A stretch of 64,000 nt of DNA from Schistocerca nitens (taxonomy: Eukaryota > Arthropoda > Insecta > Orthoptera > Acrididae). The position numbers were made by a program, and so were the translations under genes. This document shows positions 21,646-32,730 of the stretch, piece after piece (the first letter of the stretch is position 1; every line of letters begins with the position of its first letter). Under the pieces are notes generated by a model. That model saw only the letters and a program-made list of their open reading frames with translations. It was not told where the DNA came from and made no database searches. Location: the NCBI RefSeq assembly GCF_023898315.1, contig NC_064614.1, positions 501,658,109 to 501,722,108 on the forward strand. The letters are read 5' to 3'.

Positions 21646-22478
21646 TAGTAGATAGTATCGGAATTTCCATGCGGCTTTTCGCGGATGATGCTGTAGTATA
21701 CAGAGAAGTTGCAGCATTAGAAAATTGCAACGAACTGCAGGAAGATCTGCAGCGAATAGGCACTTGGTGCAGGGAGTGGCAACTGACCCTTAATATAGAC
21801 AAATGTAATGTATTGCGAATACATAGAAGGAAGAATCCTTCATTGTATTATTATATGATAGCGGAACAAACACTGGTAGCAGTTACTTCTGTAAAATATC
21901 TGGGAGTATGCGTACGGAAAGATTTGAAGTGGAATGATCATATAAAATTAATTGTTGGTAAGGCGGGTGCCAGGTTGAGATTCATTGGGAGAGTCCTTAG
22001 AAAATGTAGTTCGTCAACAAAGGAGGTGGCTTACAAAACACTCGTTCGACCTATACTTGAGTATTGCTCATCAGTGTGGGATCCGTACCAGGTGGGGTTG
22101 ACAGAGGAGATAGAGAAGATCCAAAGAAGAGCGGCGCGTTTCGTCACAGGGTTATTTGGTAAGTGTGATAGCGTTACGGAGATGTTTAGCAAACTCAAGT
22201 GGCAGACTCTGCGAGAGAGGCGCTCTGCATCGCGGTGTAGCTTGCTGTCCAGGTTTCGAGAGGGTGCGTTTCTGGATGAGGTATCGAATATATTGCTTCC
22301 CCCTACTTATACCTCTCGAGGAGATCACAAATGTAAAATTAGATTCGAGCGCGCACGGAGGCTTTCCGGCAGTCGTTCTTCCCGCGAAAAAACGCGACTG
22401 GAACAGGAAAGGAAGGTAATGACAGTGGCACGTAAAGTGCCCTCCGCCACACACTGTTGGGTGGCTTGCGGAATATAA
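21646..22478 (+). pseudogene. Jockey-like reverse transcriptase, C-terminal half
   Basis: This is a continuous frame with MRLFADDAVVYREV (catalytic FADD), LNIDKCNVLRIHRRK, SVKYLGVCVRKDLKWNDHI, KTLVRPILEYCSSVWDPYQV, RRAARFVTG, LLPPTYTSRGDH and the end SATHCWVACGI. It is the fingers/palm end, thumb and C-terminal tail of a non-LTR reverse transcriptase. It lacks endonuclease and the N-terminal half. The frame is intact for about 278 codons, so the copy is fairly young despite truncation. The first codons of the open frame (21606-21645) come from the inserted stretch. Confidence 0.85.
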
Positions 22479-22497
22479 ATGTAGATGTAGATTCGGT

Positions 22498-22828
22498 CAT
22501 TAGGCCTACAGGTGCCATGCAGTTCCGTAAGTTTACCATAAATTGTTGCACAGTTTTAAACCTTCACCTGCAGAGAACGAATTACTGCACGATATTCAGC
22601 TTAACCAAGGGGCTGCGCCAATTCCTTTTTGGTTGTTCTGATGGCGTGCCACGGTACTGCACCGTGGGAATTTCAACGTATACCTGAACTGCAGGCATGT
22701 ACCTTCAAAACAAATAAAAGTTTAATTACGTAATTTTATTCATTCGATGTAATGATTAAGACTTCATGACCAGCCATCATAGATGGCGCTGCTTGCGTTC
22801 AAATTTTTTTGACCTGCAAACATTTATA
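22498..22828. other. Short unannotated spacer
   Basis: Nothing recognised between the retroelement tail and the transposon end at 22831. Confidence 0.4.
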
Positions 22829-22830
22829 TA

Positions 22831-23945
22831 CAGGGTGGAAAAATGAACTCACGGATTTGAGTTGCGTAGTGAAAGTGGAGGGGAACGGTCAGTCACCCCC
22901 GAGCACTGTTATTCTTTTGGTTTAGAGCGTCCAGTTTCAGTAACAACGGCGCAGTGAACCGTTCAGCTTCGTATTTTCACTGCTGAACATTATTCAGAAA
23001 GTAGTAAATCTGTTATCGGTGTTCAACGGCTTTTTCTTACACAGTTCAATGTTGAACGTATTGCTTCGATGCCTCATCGCAACACAATACATCATTGGGT
23101 TAACTCTTTTCGTAAAATTGGATCAGTTACGAAGAAAAAGTCGACTGCTCGTCCTCGTACGGCGCGAACCCCAGAAAATATCGATAGAGTATGAGCGTCT
23201 GTTCTTCAAAGTCCTCGTTGCTCCACAAGGTGGCGTGCTCCGAGAGTGGGCACGTCTCGTCGCTCTCTGCAGCGTTTCCGGAACTGTGAGGTACAATTCG
23301 ATCCTTATAAAATTACAATTGTCCAGAAACTTCAACAACGTGCTTTTGACAAGTGGAGACTGTCCTGTGAGAGAATGCTTGACGTTATTGCTTCTGATGT
23401 CGTTTTGTTGACGATAAACGACGAAGCTCATTTTCACGTGGACGACTTTATAGGCAAGCAAAGCTGTCGCTATTGCACAGCAGATTACTCAAAAGTGTTG
23501 CATCATAAACCACTGTACAGTGCTAAAGTGAGCGCCCGGTGTGGAATTTCCAAGTGGAGATCGTCTTTTTTAAGAAGGCGGCGCTATTGTAACAGTAAGT
23601 TATGATCTTGCAATGCTATGAAATTTTTAGCGGCCGTCACATGAGGCTTTGGAGAGCAACGTGTCAGATACGTGGTTTCAACAAGGTGGAGCCACAGCCC
23701 ATACGGTTCGAGAAATGTTTCCTAAACACTTAATCTCACGTTTCGGCGATCTCCACTAAGTTGCTCTCTCGCCTGATATGTTATTTTGGTAAGTTTTTGC
23801 TTATGAAGTCATATGAAATGCAAAGTTCCTTGCCGCTAACCTCGTTCAATCAATTGCGGGAACTCTTCAAAATACGGTATCTCGTAAACGACTCGCACTG
23901 GACTCCTGCAACAAACACCAGTGATATTATATAATTTAGCCTACT
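22831..23945 (+). mobile_element. Degenerate Tc1/mariner-superfamily transposon
   Basis: It begins 'cagggtggaaaaatgaac' next to TA (22829-22830). The transposase is spread over three frames: MPHRNTIHHWVNSFRKIGSV with KKSTARPRTARTPENIDRV (helix-turn-helix and linker) around 23069-23190, then 23246-23605 with SRRSLQRF, FDPYKITIVQKLQ, NDEAHFHVDDFIGKQ (first Asp) and HHKPLYSAKVSARCGIS. About 23675-23750 has WFQQGGATAHT (second Asp replaced by Gly) and ISRFGDL. The layout is the same as the 6577-8159 family, of which it is a distant relative. I did not find the right end. Confidence 0.68.
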
Positions 23946-24321
23946 TTTAGTTTGTTAATGTCAGTTGTAATATTTCCATTTAAACACTTTCTAAGTGTTA
24001 TTGCAATGCGTTGACTGACTAACAACACGAGCTCCTGGCTACCAACGCATTCTATGAAAACCGCAACTCAGTAGCACTTATCATTTCCGCAATATTTGCG
24101 GTGCAAGTTCAGGTGATTCACCATAAATACATTACAGAAGTTTGGGACTCGAAAGGGTCTCTAAAACCAGATAGTTCCATTTTATTAAAGCACCTTCACC
24201 TGGGTTTTAGGCAGGGTACCGTTTCGTCCGGCGCTGCTGTGCTATTCCAATATGGCTGGACAACCTCTGCAATGCTGTTGTAGTTCAGGGTGAACAGGAA
24301 TGTAGATTGAGGAGGGAGGCG
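23946..24321. other. Unannotated spacer
   Basis: Nothing recognised. Confidence 0.4.
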
Positions 24322-24470
24322 TGTTGGTATAGCCCGCGCCGTTGTGCAAAGCCACTGTGCAAGGGTATCGTATTGGTTAGTGCACCAGCCTGGTGAGCAG
24401 GATACCTGGGTTCCAATCCCGATCTTGGCACAAATTTTCATTCTTCGCTTCAGTCTGCATATATACATTA
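24322..24470 (+). mobile_element. tRNA-derived SINE type D, partial
   Basis: An A-box-like 'tattggttagtgcaccagcc' and a B-box-like 'gggttccaatcccgatcttg' are followed by 'gcacaaattttcattcttcg' and 'cttcagtctgcatatata'. I see no clear target duplication. Confidence 0.5.
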
Positions 24471-24689
24471 CGAAGAAAAACTTAATGTGTGTACACGAAG
24501 GAGGACGCCATTCTCCGAAGTTATCTTTTAAAAATAATTTAATTTTTAAAATCGGTAGCTTATAGGTTTTATTGGTGTAAATACATTTTCTATGTTATCA
24601 GAATAGTAGTCATAGTAATTCGAAATTCATGCGTTCTTTTTGCGCCACCATGTACAAGCAAGCGGTCCTTTTCAAATGCGCCCCGGATG

Positions 24690-25045
24690 ACGCGCCAGAG
24701 AAATGTCGTGGAGCTTGAACAAGTAAATGTTGCTTGGCAAGAGAGACCTCCGACGCGCCGCTTACGCCGGCGAAGTTTGAAGCCGCAAAGTTATTTGACT
24801 GCGCCGTGAGTAGGGCCGTTCAGAATTAGCCCCTTCCGAGCGGAGCTGCGGTGGTGCGTGGCGCACGCGAGCGGGCGCAGCACTTGTCCCACATTCCGGA
24901 GCCGACCCGCCGCGTCACGTCACGCACGCGTGTCCTGCACGTGCTAGCTGTTACTGCCGCCCCGGTGAGCGCTTCCACCACAGCTGGCCTCTCACTCTCC
25001 GTCACTCACGCAACACAAATATTTGAGTCCGCCGCGCGCTTTTAA
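24690..25045. promoter_or_regulatory. CpG-rich segment
   Basis: Dense CG dinucleotides contrast with the AT-rich surroundings. It contains GC boxes, 'cgcgtcacgtcacgcacgcg' and E-box-like 'cacgtg'. It may be an unmethylated CpG island or promoter, but no supporting exon is visible. Confidence 0.35.
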
Positions 25046-25159
25046 ACCCTTTAAACATATATCTGCTTACTTTCCTTAAAGCACCTACTAAACAATAAAG
25101 GAAGTGATGCTTCTTTGAGCGGCGCGTGATAAACCAGCTAGAAGAAGTACCTATTGTCC

Positions 25160-25245
25160 GAGGTAGCTTGTTATTGTATTCATTACTCCGAAGACCGGCC
25201 TGATGCAACTCTCGATCCTTGTCTGTCTTGTACGTAGACATCGAC
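25160..25245 (-). repeat. Diverged fragment of an RTE 3' end
   Basis: 'gaagaccggcctgatgcaac' followed by 'tctcgatcct' resembles, on the minus strand, the RTE 3' block at 3036-3085 ('cagactggtttgatgcagct'). It lies head to head with the plus-strand copy that starts at 25298. Confidence 0.35.
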
Positions 25246-25297
25246 AAGGTAGCAGGGGCGAGCCTTCGTCTCTTGCTCGTCTCTGGGTTCATAGAAT

Positions 25298-25708
25298 AGA
25301 TGGAAGTGAAACATGGACGATAAATAGTTTGGACAAGAAGGGAATAAAAGCTTTCGAAATGTGATACTACAGAAGAATGCTTGAAGATTAGATGGTTAGA
25401 TCACATAACTAATGTGGAGGTGTTGAATAGAATTGGGGAGAAGAGGAGTTTGTGGCACAACTTGACTAGAAGAAGGGATCGGTTGGTAGAACATGTTCTG
25501 AGGCATCAATGGATCACCAATTTAGTTTTGAAGGGCAGCGTGGAGGGTAAAAATCATAGAGGGAGAGCAGGAGATGAATACACTAAGCAGTTTCAGAAGG
25601 ATGTAGGTTCCAGTAGTTACTGGGAGATGAAGAAGCTTGCACAGGATAGAGTAGCATGGAGAGCTGCATCAAACCAGTCTCAGGACTGAAGACCACAACA
25701 ACAACTAC
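25298..25708 (+). mobile_element. 5'-truncated RTE copy
   Basis: Starting at 'atggaagtgaaacatggacg', this copy covers only the last part of the RTE protein and the CAA-type tail (ending near 25705). The frame 25381-25689 encodes VLNRIGEKRSLWHNLTRRRD and VAWRAASNQSQD. It does not have the 39-bp tandem duplication of the 3-6 kb copy. Confidence 0.85.
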
Positions 25709-25918
25709 TGAATTTTCATGCATTTCTGGAAATGATTATTTGTGATTCAATTAAATCTTGACTTTAACATTATCGAGGGCGATGCGAAACACAATAGCTT
25801 CATGAATAAATACAGAAATAGTTTAATGGTCAGATTACGGAGATTAGTGGTCTGATGTATTTCTAAAACTTTTAACAAAATTTTATAAAATTTTTGAATT
25901 GTTTTGATCACAATAATA

Positions 25919-26115
25919 ATGGTTCAAATGGCTCTAAGCACTGCGGGTCTTCACATATGAGGTCATCAGTCCCCTAGACTTAGAACTACTTGAACCTAAC
26001 TAACCTAAGGACATTACACACATCCATGCCCGAGGCAGGATTCGAACCTGCGGCCATAGCAGCAGCGCAGTTCCGGATTGAAGCGCCTAGAACCGCTCGG
26101 CCTCAGCGGCCGGAA
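25919..26115 (-). mobile_element. tRNA-derived SINE type A1
   Basis: Minus-strand copy with the standard head and 'gaggcaggattcgaacctgc' complement of the B box. The target duplication atcacaataata lies at 25907-25918 and 26116-26127. Confidence 0.9.
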
Positions 26116-26277
26116 ATCACAATAATACATAACTTTACAATTCATTACTAGTTTTGATTGATACATAACCATCTTCAGAGCCTTCGTGCAAGAGAACCTG
26201 TTTTAACGTACACTGTGGATTACAACACCATCGTCTGAAAGTGTTACTCGGAACACGCTCTTTACCGAGCCAAGCTT

Positions 26278-26437
26278 TCAAAAAAATGTTCAAATGTGTG
26301 TGAAATCTTATGGGACTTAACTGCTAAGGTCATCAGTCCCTAAGCTTACACACTACTTAACCTAAATTATCCTAAGGACAAACACACACCCATGCCCGAG
26401 GGAGGACTCGAACCTCCGCCGAGACCAGCCGTACAGG
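26278..26437 (-). mobile_element. Head-truncated SINE type A2
   Basis: It has the A2 tail (ttcaaatgtgtgtgaaatct ... cttacacactacttaac) and the B box, but the first tRNA-like bases are missing at the 26437 side. This is probably a 5'-truncated insertion. Confidence 0.72.
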
Positions 26438-26625
26438 CCAAGCTTTCAAGAACTGTTTGCTGCCCCATCGAAGTTACAAAGTGCAGTTCTGAACCATGCG
26501 TATTAAAATGAACATCTGAGAAAAAAGTTGACGTATCCTTGTGACGAAATGTACCATGTCAGTAGTAAAAATATGAAAGTTAAAAGTTGCTCAGAGCACG
26601 TCTGTCGCCGTTTGAAACCATCAGA

Positions 26626-26817
26626 GCCGGCCGAAGTGGCCGTGCGGTTAAAGGCGCTGCAGTCTGGAACCGCAAGACAGCTACGGTCGCAGGTTCGAAT
26701 CCTGCCTTGGGCATGGATGTTTGTGATGTCCTTACGTTAGTTAGGTTTAACTAGTTCTAAGTTCTAGGGGACTAATAACCTCAGCAGTTGAGTCCCATAG
26801 TGCTCAGAGCCCTTTTT
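26626..26817 (+). mobile_element. tRNA-derived SINE type A1
   Basis: Flanked by gaaaccatcaga at 26614-26625 and 26818-26829. It starts 'gccggccgaagtggccgtgc'. The end 'agagccctttttg' differs slightly from the consensus. Confidence 0.9.
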
Positions 26818-26829
26818 GAAACCATCAGA

Positions 26830-27110
26830 ACCTTAGCCATTGTGAATCACTTTGAATTTTCTATTCACCGCTTTACTCAGTTCATACCTAGGAGCGTAGT
26901 GTTGCTAACAATCGGTCTGATTGATTTTTCGTCCTTGTGTATTTTAATTTGGTGTCTTAACTGTGGAATGCTGGGCTTCACCATTTTAGTGGATTTCTTT
27001 TCGCTGCCTCGAAACAGAACAGCTGCACTGTCTATTTTTCTTTTCAGAGTATTATGAAAGACAGTAGAGCCTTTCTTAATGTTTAAAATGCCATTTACAC
27101 ACAATTGTTA
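26830..27110 (-). pseudogene. Penelope-like reverse transcriptase fragment
   Basis: The minus frame (27104 to 26877) contains KPSIPQLRHQIKIHKDEKSI followed by RPIVSN. PKIHK...RPIVS is a signature of Penelope-like reverse transcriptases. It precedes the catalytic part, which is lost beyond a TGA near 26877 and the SINE insertion site. The N-terminal side (NIKKGSTVFHNTLKRKI) fits the same region. The fragment is about 75 residues of an enzyme of 700 or more. Confidence 0.62.
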
Positions 27111-28087
27111 GGGTCCCGGTGATTTCAAACGGTGACAGGCATGCTTTGTGCAACTTTTAACTTTTATATTTTTACTGTTGATGTGTTAGATTTCATAATG
27201 AGGATATGTCAACTTTGTACTCAGCTGCACCTCTTAATAAGCACGGTTCAAAATTCATTTGTAACTTCGTTCTTATAACCAGCAGCTTGGCTCATTAATG
27301 AGCATGTTTCGAGAAACACTTCCAGATGATGGCTTTGTAGTCTACGTTGTATGTAAACACAGAATCTTCAGCAAAATAGATCTGAAGACGATTATGTAGC
27401 TGATGTATTTTTGCGAACAAAATAATTTAAAATATTATTTTATATGTTTTAGAATACACAAAAGGGATTTTTTGGTTGTCAGGCTCTTCGCGTGAAAGTA
27501 TGCCGGTAGTTTCGACGCATTCCTGCAGTCAAGGTGGAAACGAACCTCTTCAGGACATTGCTGGAATTGACACCCCAATCTTTGACTTTGATGAATAAGT
27601 GTGCAGCATTGTTGTGGGTGATAAGTAGAAGTGGAAGGATATGACAGATGATAACCATCTACAGTGTCCCCTTATCACACTTCATAAAACACCTAGTATG
27701 TCGGGAATTTCGAAGACGACTGAGCGAAAGCTACAAGATATAGAGAAAAATGACTCATATCAGTGGTTGGAGCATGCCGTGACGGTAGTACGCTAGGGCA
27801 GACGTGTCATAAAATGTAGACAAAATGGGCTGCGCCATGTTGTCACATCGAATTGGTTCGCGCCTGGAAGTAGGCGACCCAGGGAAGAGATTTCCAAAGT
27901 CGGCTGCTGTCGTTGGCACGCACGCGCGTCCACACGCAAGACTGAGGTTTGCTGCGTTAGAAACTGTGCCCACATCGAGCATTTGTAGTGTGAGGTAAAC
28001 ACTGGGAGAGACTCTCTGTCCACTGGTGTCTATTTCTGTGTGTCTTGTGGTTTTCGCGCAATTGTCTTCTGAAAGCCTGTAGGTTAT
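27111..28087. other. Unannotated region
   Basis: No gene or repeat recognised. Confidence 0.4.
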
Positions 28088-28409
28088 CTACTTTCTAATA
28101 GACCTGTATATGAAATGTGAGGCATCACAAAGCCAGATATTCACACCAACCAAATACATAACATATTTTTTTTATATCCTTCATCAAAATTCGTTCGAAA
28201 AGTTTCCAATATTAGACTCAGATTGCAACAGTCTCTCACGAAAGCGCTACTTTCTAATAGACATGTATATGAAATGTGAGGCATCACAAAGCCAGACATT
28301 CACACCAACCAAATACATAACATATTTTTTTTATATCCTTCATCAAAATTCGTTCGAAAAGTTTCCAATATTAGACTCAGATTGCAACAGTCTCTCACGA
28401 AAGCGCTAC
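28088..28409 (+). repeat. Two tandem copies of a 159-bp unit
   Basis: Copy 1 is 28088-28246 and copy 2 is 28247-28405, followed by 'ctac' again. Only two differences are seen (acctg/acatg and agatatt/agacatt). The unit starts 'ctactttctaatagac'. Because 159 is divisible by three, the 127-residue open frame at 28110-28493 repeats a 53-residue block. I do not think this frame is a gene. Confidence 0.95.
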
Positions 28410-29648
28410 AAAACGAAAACTGTGGTTACAGTGCGTGTTGGTAGTCCCTGTAAGTGTGTAACAAAGGGACTCGCCCTGGGAAATCGGCTGTAGTAAAATT
28501 TCTGCGGATGCCCCTACCTGTAATCCCATACTTCTTGTTCGCTGTTTCCTGCATACAGGTCTTACGAACTGTCGATGCCCTTACCAAAACCAACTACCAA
28601 GACGATTGCTTTAGCAAACTGTAAGAAGTGTACCACACTGTCAGAGGAGTAAAAGAAAAATGAATTTGTTGTTTTTTTTTGTTTTTTTTTCCAAAGTCAC
28701 CGGAAACAGTAAAAACTCCAATGTTGCTTTAATTTTATTTAATCCTGTCAGAAACATCCAACACTGTGTGTTACAAAAAATTGTGGATGAAGTTTCTAAA
28801 ACTAAAAACTGTGTGTAAGTATACAGTTAACATGTAATACTGTAGAGCTGGGAAATTTTATACCAATAGCTGCCCACATCTACCGCATTTGGGATCGCAT
28901 TCTTGAGCTTCTCAACACTGCAAGTGTTTCGACATAGCGCGCACTGAGTAACATGGGTAATAGTCTGCTCTAGTCCGCAGTCGCACATTCCATATTGCAT
29001 ACTTTATTTCGGGACGTAGTATATTCAAAGATATCGACATGTCCCACTTCTTTAATTTTCTTGTGGGGAGTTCCTCACCTGACATAGACCAATGGTATGG
29101 ACAGTTTCTTCTTGCAGGATTTCTATTGTGGTTTGCTGCGGTGTGTTAGTGAGATTTTATGTTGTGAGCAGGAAGCTCCCCCCTCGATTAAAGTCGGCGG
29201 TGGGTTGGTTAATATCCAGAAATGGGGTGGTCCATAGATGTAAACGTTTTAGTTTCTTCCTTCGTGGCTGCCGCTTCACGACTGATGCTGCGGGGGAGGG
29301 GCGTACTAGCTAAGGCGCTAGGCACTTTACCTTGCCGGCCGGTGCTGGTTTCAAACAGCGCATGTTGCCGCAACATGATTCATTGGGTGTTACGTCTACT
29401 TGCGTGGCATGGCTAGAGGTAGACGTAGACCACACGGGACGTGCGTACCCTGCAGCTGAGTGGAAGTTGCGCATCCCACATAGTGCTGCTGGTTTGCGCA
29501 CCATGTTGTTTGTAGTAGCTGCTTTATGCTTCGTGGTCATTCATTATTTCCTGCTAGTGAATGCTCTGTATAATGTGACAGCCAAGTATTTTGGGTTTGC
29601 GAAATGTCGTGGCGGTATTCTATACCATGTTGGTTGTAGTGCCTTTGA
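28410..29648. other. Unannotated region
   Basis: A T/G run lies at 28671-28691. A weak tRNA-like stretch near 29326-29356 is too diverged to call. The frames at 29092-29679 have no motif. Confidence 0.4.
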
Positions 29649-29661
29649 CGCTTGTCTATTC

Positions 29662-29856
29662 AAATTCAAATGGCTCTGAGCACTATGGGACTTAACTTCT
29701 AAGGTCATCAGTCCCCTAGAACTTAGAACTACTTAAACCTAACTAACCTAAGGACACCACTCACATCCATGCCCGAGGCAGGATTCGAACCTGCGACCGT
29801 AGCGGCCGCGCGGTTCCAGACTGTAGCGCCTTTAACCGCTTGGCCACCACGGCCGG
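29662..29856 (-). mobile_element. tRNA-derived SINE type A1
   Basis: The target duplication cgcttgtctattc lies at 29649-29661 and 29857-29869. It has the full minus-strand head ending 'ccaccacggccgg'. Confidence 0.92.
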
Positions 29857-29892
29857 CGCTTGTCTATTCCCCAGGTTTAATGTAACCAGAAG

Positions 29893-30085
29893 ACGAAACT
29901 TCCAGGCAGGTTAATCGGAGTGTACATTGTTTTTGAAATCTACTCTGTCGGTGGAGCATTCGCCCGCGAAGGCAAGATTATGCGTTGGAGTTCCAATGTG
30001 GTACACAGTTTTAATCGGCGAGGAAGTTTAAAAAACAGTGTGCATTCCGCTGCAGAATGGAAATTCGTTCTGGAAGTAACCAAAG
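29893..30085 (+). mobile_element. Foldback tRNA-like repeat (type F), diverged
   Basis: 'gaaacttccaggcaggttaa' at the left pairs with 'ttttaatcggcgaggaagtt' at about 30010-30030. Between them are 'gtggagcattcgcccgcgaa' and 'ggcaagatt', a tRNA-like segment. After the right arm comes 'cattccgctgcagaatggaa', shared with 55917-55940. It is the same family as 55824-55950. Confidence 0.55.
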
Positions 30086-30279
30086 GACGTTTAATTATTT
30101 TTTCCTGGATATTGTCCCGTTTATTAAGCAGAAATGAATATTTCATTGTGATATTGCTCCCGAGTCGCAATACGGCCGTAAAGTAATTGGTGTAAACAGC
30201 ACCGCATTTGCTGTTCTGCAGTCGGTTATCACAGCGCTCGATAAATTTTCATACTGTTCCGCAGAACGCTGCACTTAAA

Positions 30280-30600
30280 CACCGCCGGGGCGTGTGGTGC
30301 TGGTTTTTCAAGTTCATAATTTAGAGTGGCCTCGCCAACCTCCGCTACGCGGCGAGTGTGTAATGCGCTTACCGCGGCTGGCCGCTAGTTAACACAGATT
30401 CATTGGGAGTGCGCACCAGAAGCTGCCGTCGCGTCGCTTGGCGTTGCCCAAACTGGTTACTGCGACGCCACGTCCTGCCTGGGGCGGCGCCTAACGAAGT
30501 TAGTGCCGACTAGCCGGAAGCTGCGGCCGTGGCCGCTCACTGCAGACTACTCGGCATCACAGAGGCGGCCAGGTGGGATGTCGACAGAGGGAGCTACGTC
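30280..30600. promoter_or_regulatory. CpG-rich segment
   Basis: Dense CG sequence (for example 'ctccgctacgcggcgagtg' and 'gcggccgtggccgctcactg') stands against AT-rich neighbours. It could be promoter-like, but no exon is supported. Confidence 0.3.
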
Positions 30601-30664
30601 TCGCTCCTGAAAGGGAGAGTCATACGATTTTAATTCTCACATCGAAAAAATCAAACTGCCTCTA

Positions 30665-31175
30665 TGAAAGTTGGTGACACCATCACTCCTTCTCTTCATA
30701 CTTACAATTCAGTGGGAGACCTTTTGCCCAACGTCGGAAGACTTTGCGGAGAACTTGGTCGTAGAAGTCGGCATTTTCGCTGTTCAGGAAATGTTCCATC
30801 TTCATAGTAATCTTGTCGTCGTGCTGGAAATACCTGCCAAGCAATAGTTTATTTATGCCAGGAAATATGGAGTCACTGTGTACCATGTCACAAGAATGCG
30901 TAGGTGAGGCAATATTTGTCATCCCAGAGAGACGGCTTGTGTGATTGTGTCCTGCGGAGAATGAACTGCGACGCAGTCGTCGAGCAAAAACATCATCTCG
31001 CACAGCCTCCCGCGACGCTTCGTCTTGGCAGACTTTCTAATCGCGTCAGGCTATTTCGTAGTGTGGCCTATGTGACGATTTGCCCCTTACGAGAGTGAAT
31101 TGTAAACACCATACCATGGCAGTCTCAAAGACCACTCAACTTCATCTTGCCCAACGATGGATGGGTATCCGCCTT
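30665..31175 (-). pseudogene. Degenerate mariner transposase fragment
   Basis: The minus frame 30683-31003 includes FPGINKLLLGRYFQHDDKI, HFLNSENADFYDQVLRK and RRWAKGL, the C-terminal part of a mariner transposase. The same order of blocks appears at 19500-20060, so both are copies of one old family. Catalytic residues are not preserved. Confidence 0.6.
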
Positions 31176-31391
31176 TTTTAGCTGTAGTGAATCCATATGT
31201 TTGCATTACTTGCTCTGCTTATTTGTCTTGGGGTTCCTACTCATGCACAAAGCACTCGACCGTGGTCAGTAGGCGGCAAGGAGCTCATCTGGGTTTGCCT
31301 AACACAGCTGAACAGTTTCGCGGCTCGGCGCGCTATTTGAACCGGTGTAAGCCGTCGTGGAATGCGGCTTATAGTGTGGAATTCAGGATGT

Positions 31392-31465
31392 AACAAAAAG
31401 GTATGGCCACACTTTCAGCAAACATTCCACAGACGTAAAAGAAGAAAATATAGTATATGGACAGG
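31392..31465 (+). repeat. Isolated terminal-repeat-like piece of the DD41D family
   Basis: 'gtaacaaaaaggtatggcca' followed by 'cactttcagcaaacattcc' matches the start of the 6577-6700 terminal repeat (gttacaaaaaggtgcggcca, aactttcaggaaacattcc) and then 'agaagaaaatat'. I see no partner repeat nearby. It may be a solo end or the edge of a deleted copy. Confidence 0.6.
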
Positions 31466-31905
31466 GGTTGTTACCACACTAGCTGTACGCGCTGCTTCGT
31501 TCGCGTGTCTGTAGTTTTGTTGCGATTAGTGATGGTGAGTAAGTAAGTTAGTAATTTCACGAGATGTCTGTGTATATACTGGCTTAGAGAAGTATGTATA
31601 AAAATTTATGCAGTGCCGGTATGTAGGCACATGTGTTTCTATTAATTTGCTGTACGTAGACTCTGAAAGCATGCACTATATTTTCTAATTATATTTAAAA
31701 ATGCTTGTATTCATTTCATTCGTGCAGAAGCAAAGTTTTTAGGGATTTCATGGCTCATCTAGTACTGGATGTGAGATTTTGTGACCAAAGCAAAACAGAC
31801 CAACCGTTCATCCCTTCCATTTTAATCCTTTATGATGCAGCATTTGTGATCCATTTTCCTTTGATGACTAATTTATGATTAACGTAGTCAGTTAGTAGAT
31901 CTTAA
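31466..31905. other. Unannotated spacer
   Basis: Nothing recognised. Confidence 0.4.
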
Positions 31906-31921
31906 TTAAATGCAGCATCAC

Positions 31922-32107
31922 CGGCAGTAGTAGCCGAGCGGTTCTAGGCGCTACAGTCTGGAACCGCGCGACCGCTACGGTTGCAGGTTCCAATCCTGCC
32001 TCGGGCATGGATGCGTGTGATGTCCTTAGATTAGTTAGGTTTAAGTAGTTCTAAGTTCTAGGGCACTGATGACCTCAGAAGTTAAGTCCCATAGTGCTCA
32101 GAACCAT
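31922..32107 (+). mobile_element. tRNA-derived SINE type A1
   Basis: Flanked by the 16-bp duplication ttaaatgcagcatcac at 31906-31921 and 32108-32123. The last 'gaaccatttt' of the consensus is shortened. Confidence 0.92.
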
Positions 32108-32123
32108 TTAAATGCAGCATCAC

Positions 32124-32690
32124 GAAAAGCCTCCCAGGTTCCACATGTAAAGGTACGACTCTGTCGTATAGCCTTTAAATAACCACCTCCGTTGTGAGTC
32201 TTGTAGCGTCTTGGAAACAGTAAGAGACGCTTGACGCTCAGCATCTAAAATGCGACTGGCTTGTGACTGTTCTGGTGTCTCTGTAGCTGCGAAGACCGCC
32301 TAACAGTCTGCATCCAAATTACGGCGGATATGAGATTGCTATGAGATTTGTTGGAAACGAGTAACTTTCGCAGCTCGAGCCCTCTTTAAAATATGCGCTA
32401 AACCAGACTTTCGTTTGCGATGCATATAGTAGTAGTTTTAAATATGGTTCTCAGACGTATGGTTATTGCCGTATTTCCATCAAACTGCTCCAGCTATGCC
32501 AGGTGGTGTAGGACTTCAGTACCATAAACCACGCGCACCGTAACATTGTATTTGCACTGTCACTGAATAACAGACACTAAAGTCACCATCCATCTCGCCA
32601 GTGGCGTCTGCTTGCCACTCACCTTTACCATATTTAAAAACGTTAATAATACTCAGAAAGATACATCTTTCTAAACTAGCCTATGATCTT
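32124..32690. other. Unannotated region with a short repeated block
   Basis: The block 'acgcttgacgctcagc' with a following 'cttgtgactg' (32227-32270) recurs at 33757-33800. It is part of the diverged repeat cluster to the right. Confidence 0.4.
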
Positions 32691-32730
32691 CCTCAGCATT
32701 CAAGCTACCTCCATTCCAAATACCACCGGA

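Larger units (their letters stand above)
21280..22497 (+). mobile_element. 5'-truncated jockey-like non-LTR element
   Basis: The element starts within the reverse transcriptase: 21280-21362 matches the reverse complement of 18640-18725 (gctgttaactaaggtacgag ... aataatagaacctagta). A foreign stretch of about 280 bases follows (21363-21645), then the reverse transcriptase resumes. It ends after the coding stop with a short 'atgtagatgtagat' tail at 22476-22491, as in the 16787 copy. Confidence 0.8.

Noticed and set aside
28110..28493. 127-residue protein with an internal repeat
   Set aside because: It is explained by a recent 159-bp tandem duplication of non-coding-looking DNA. No motif.
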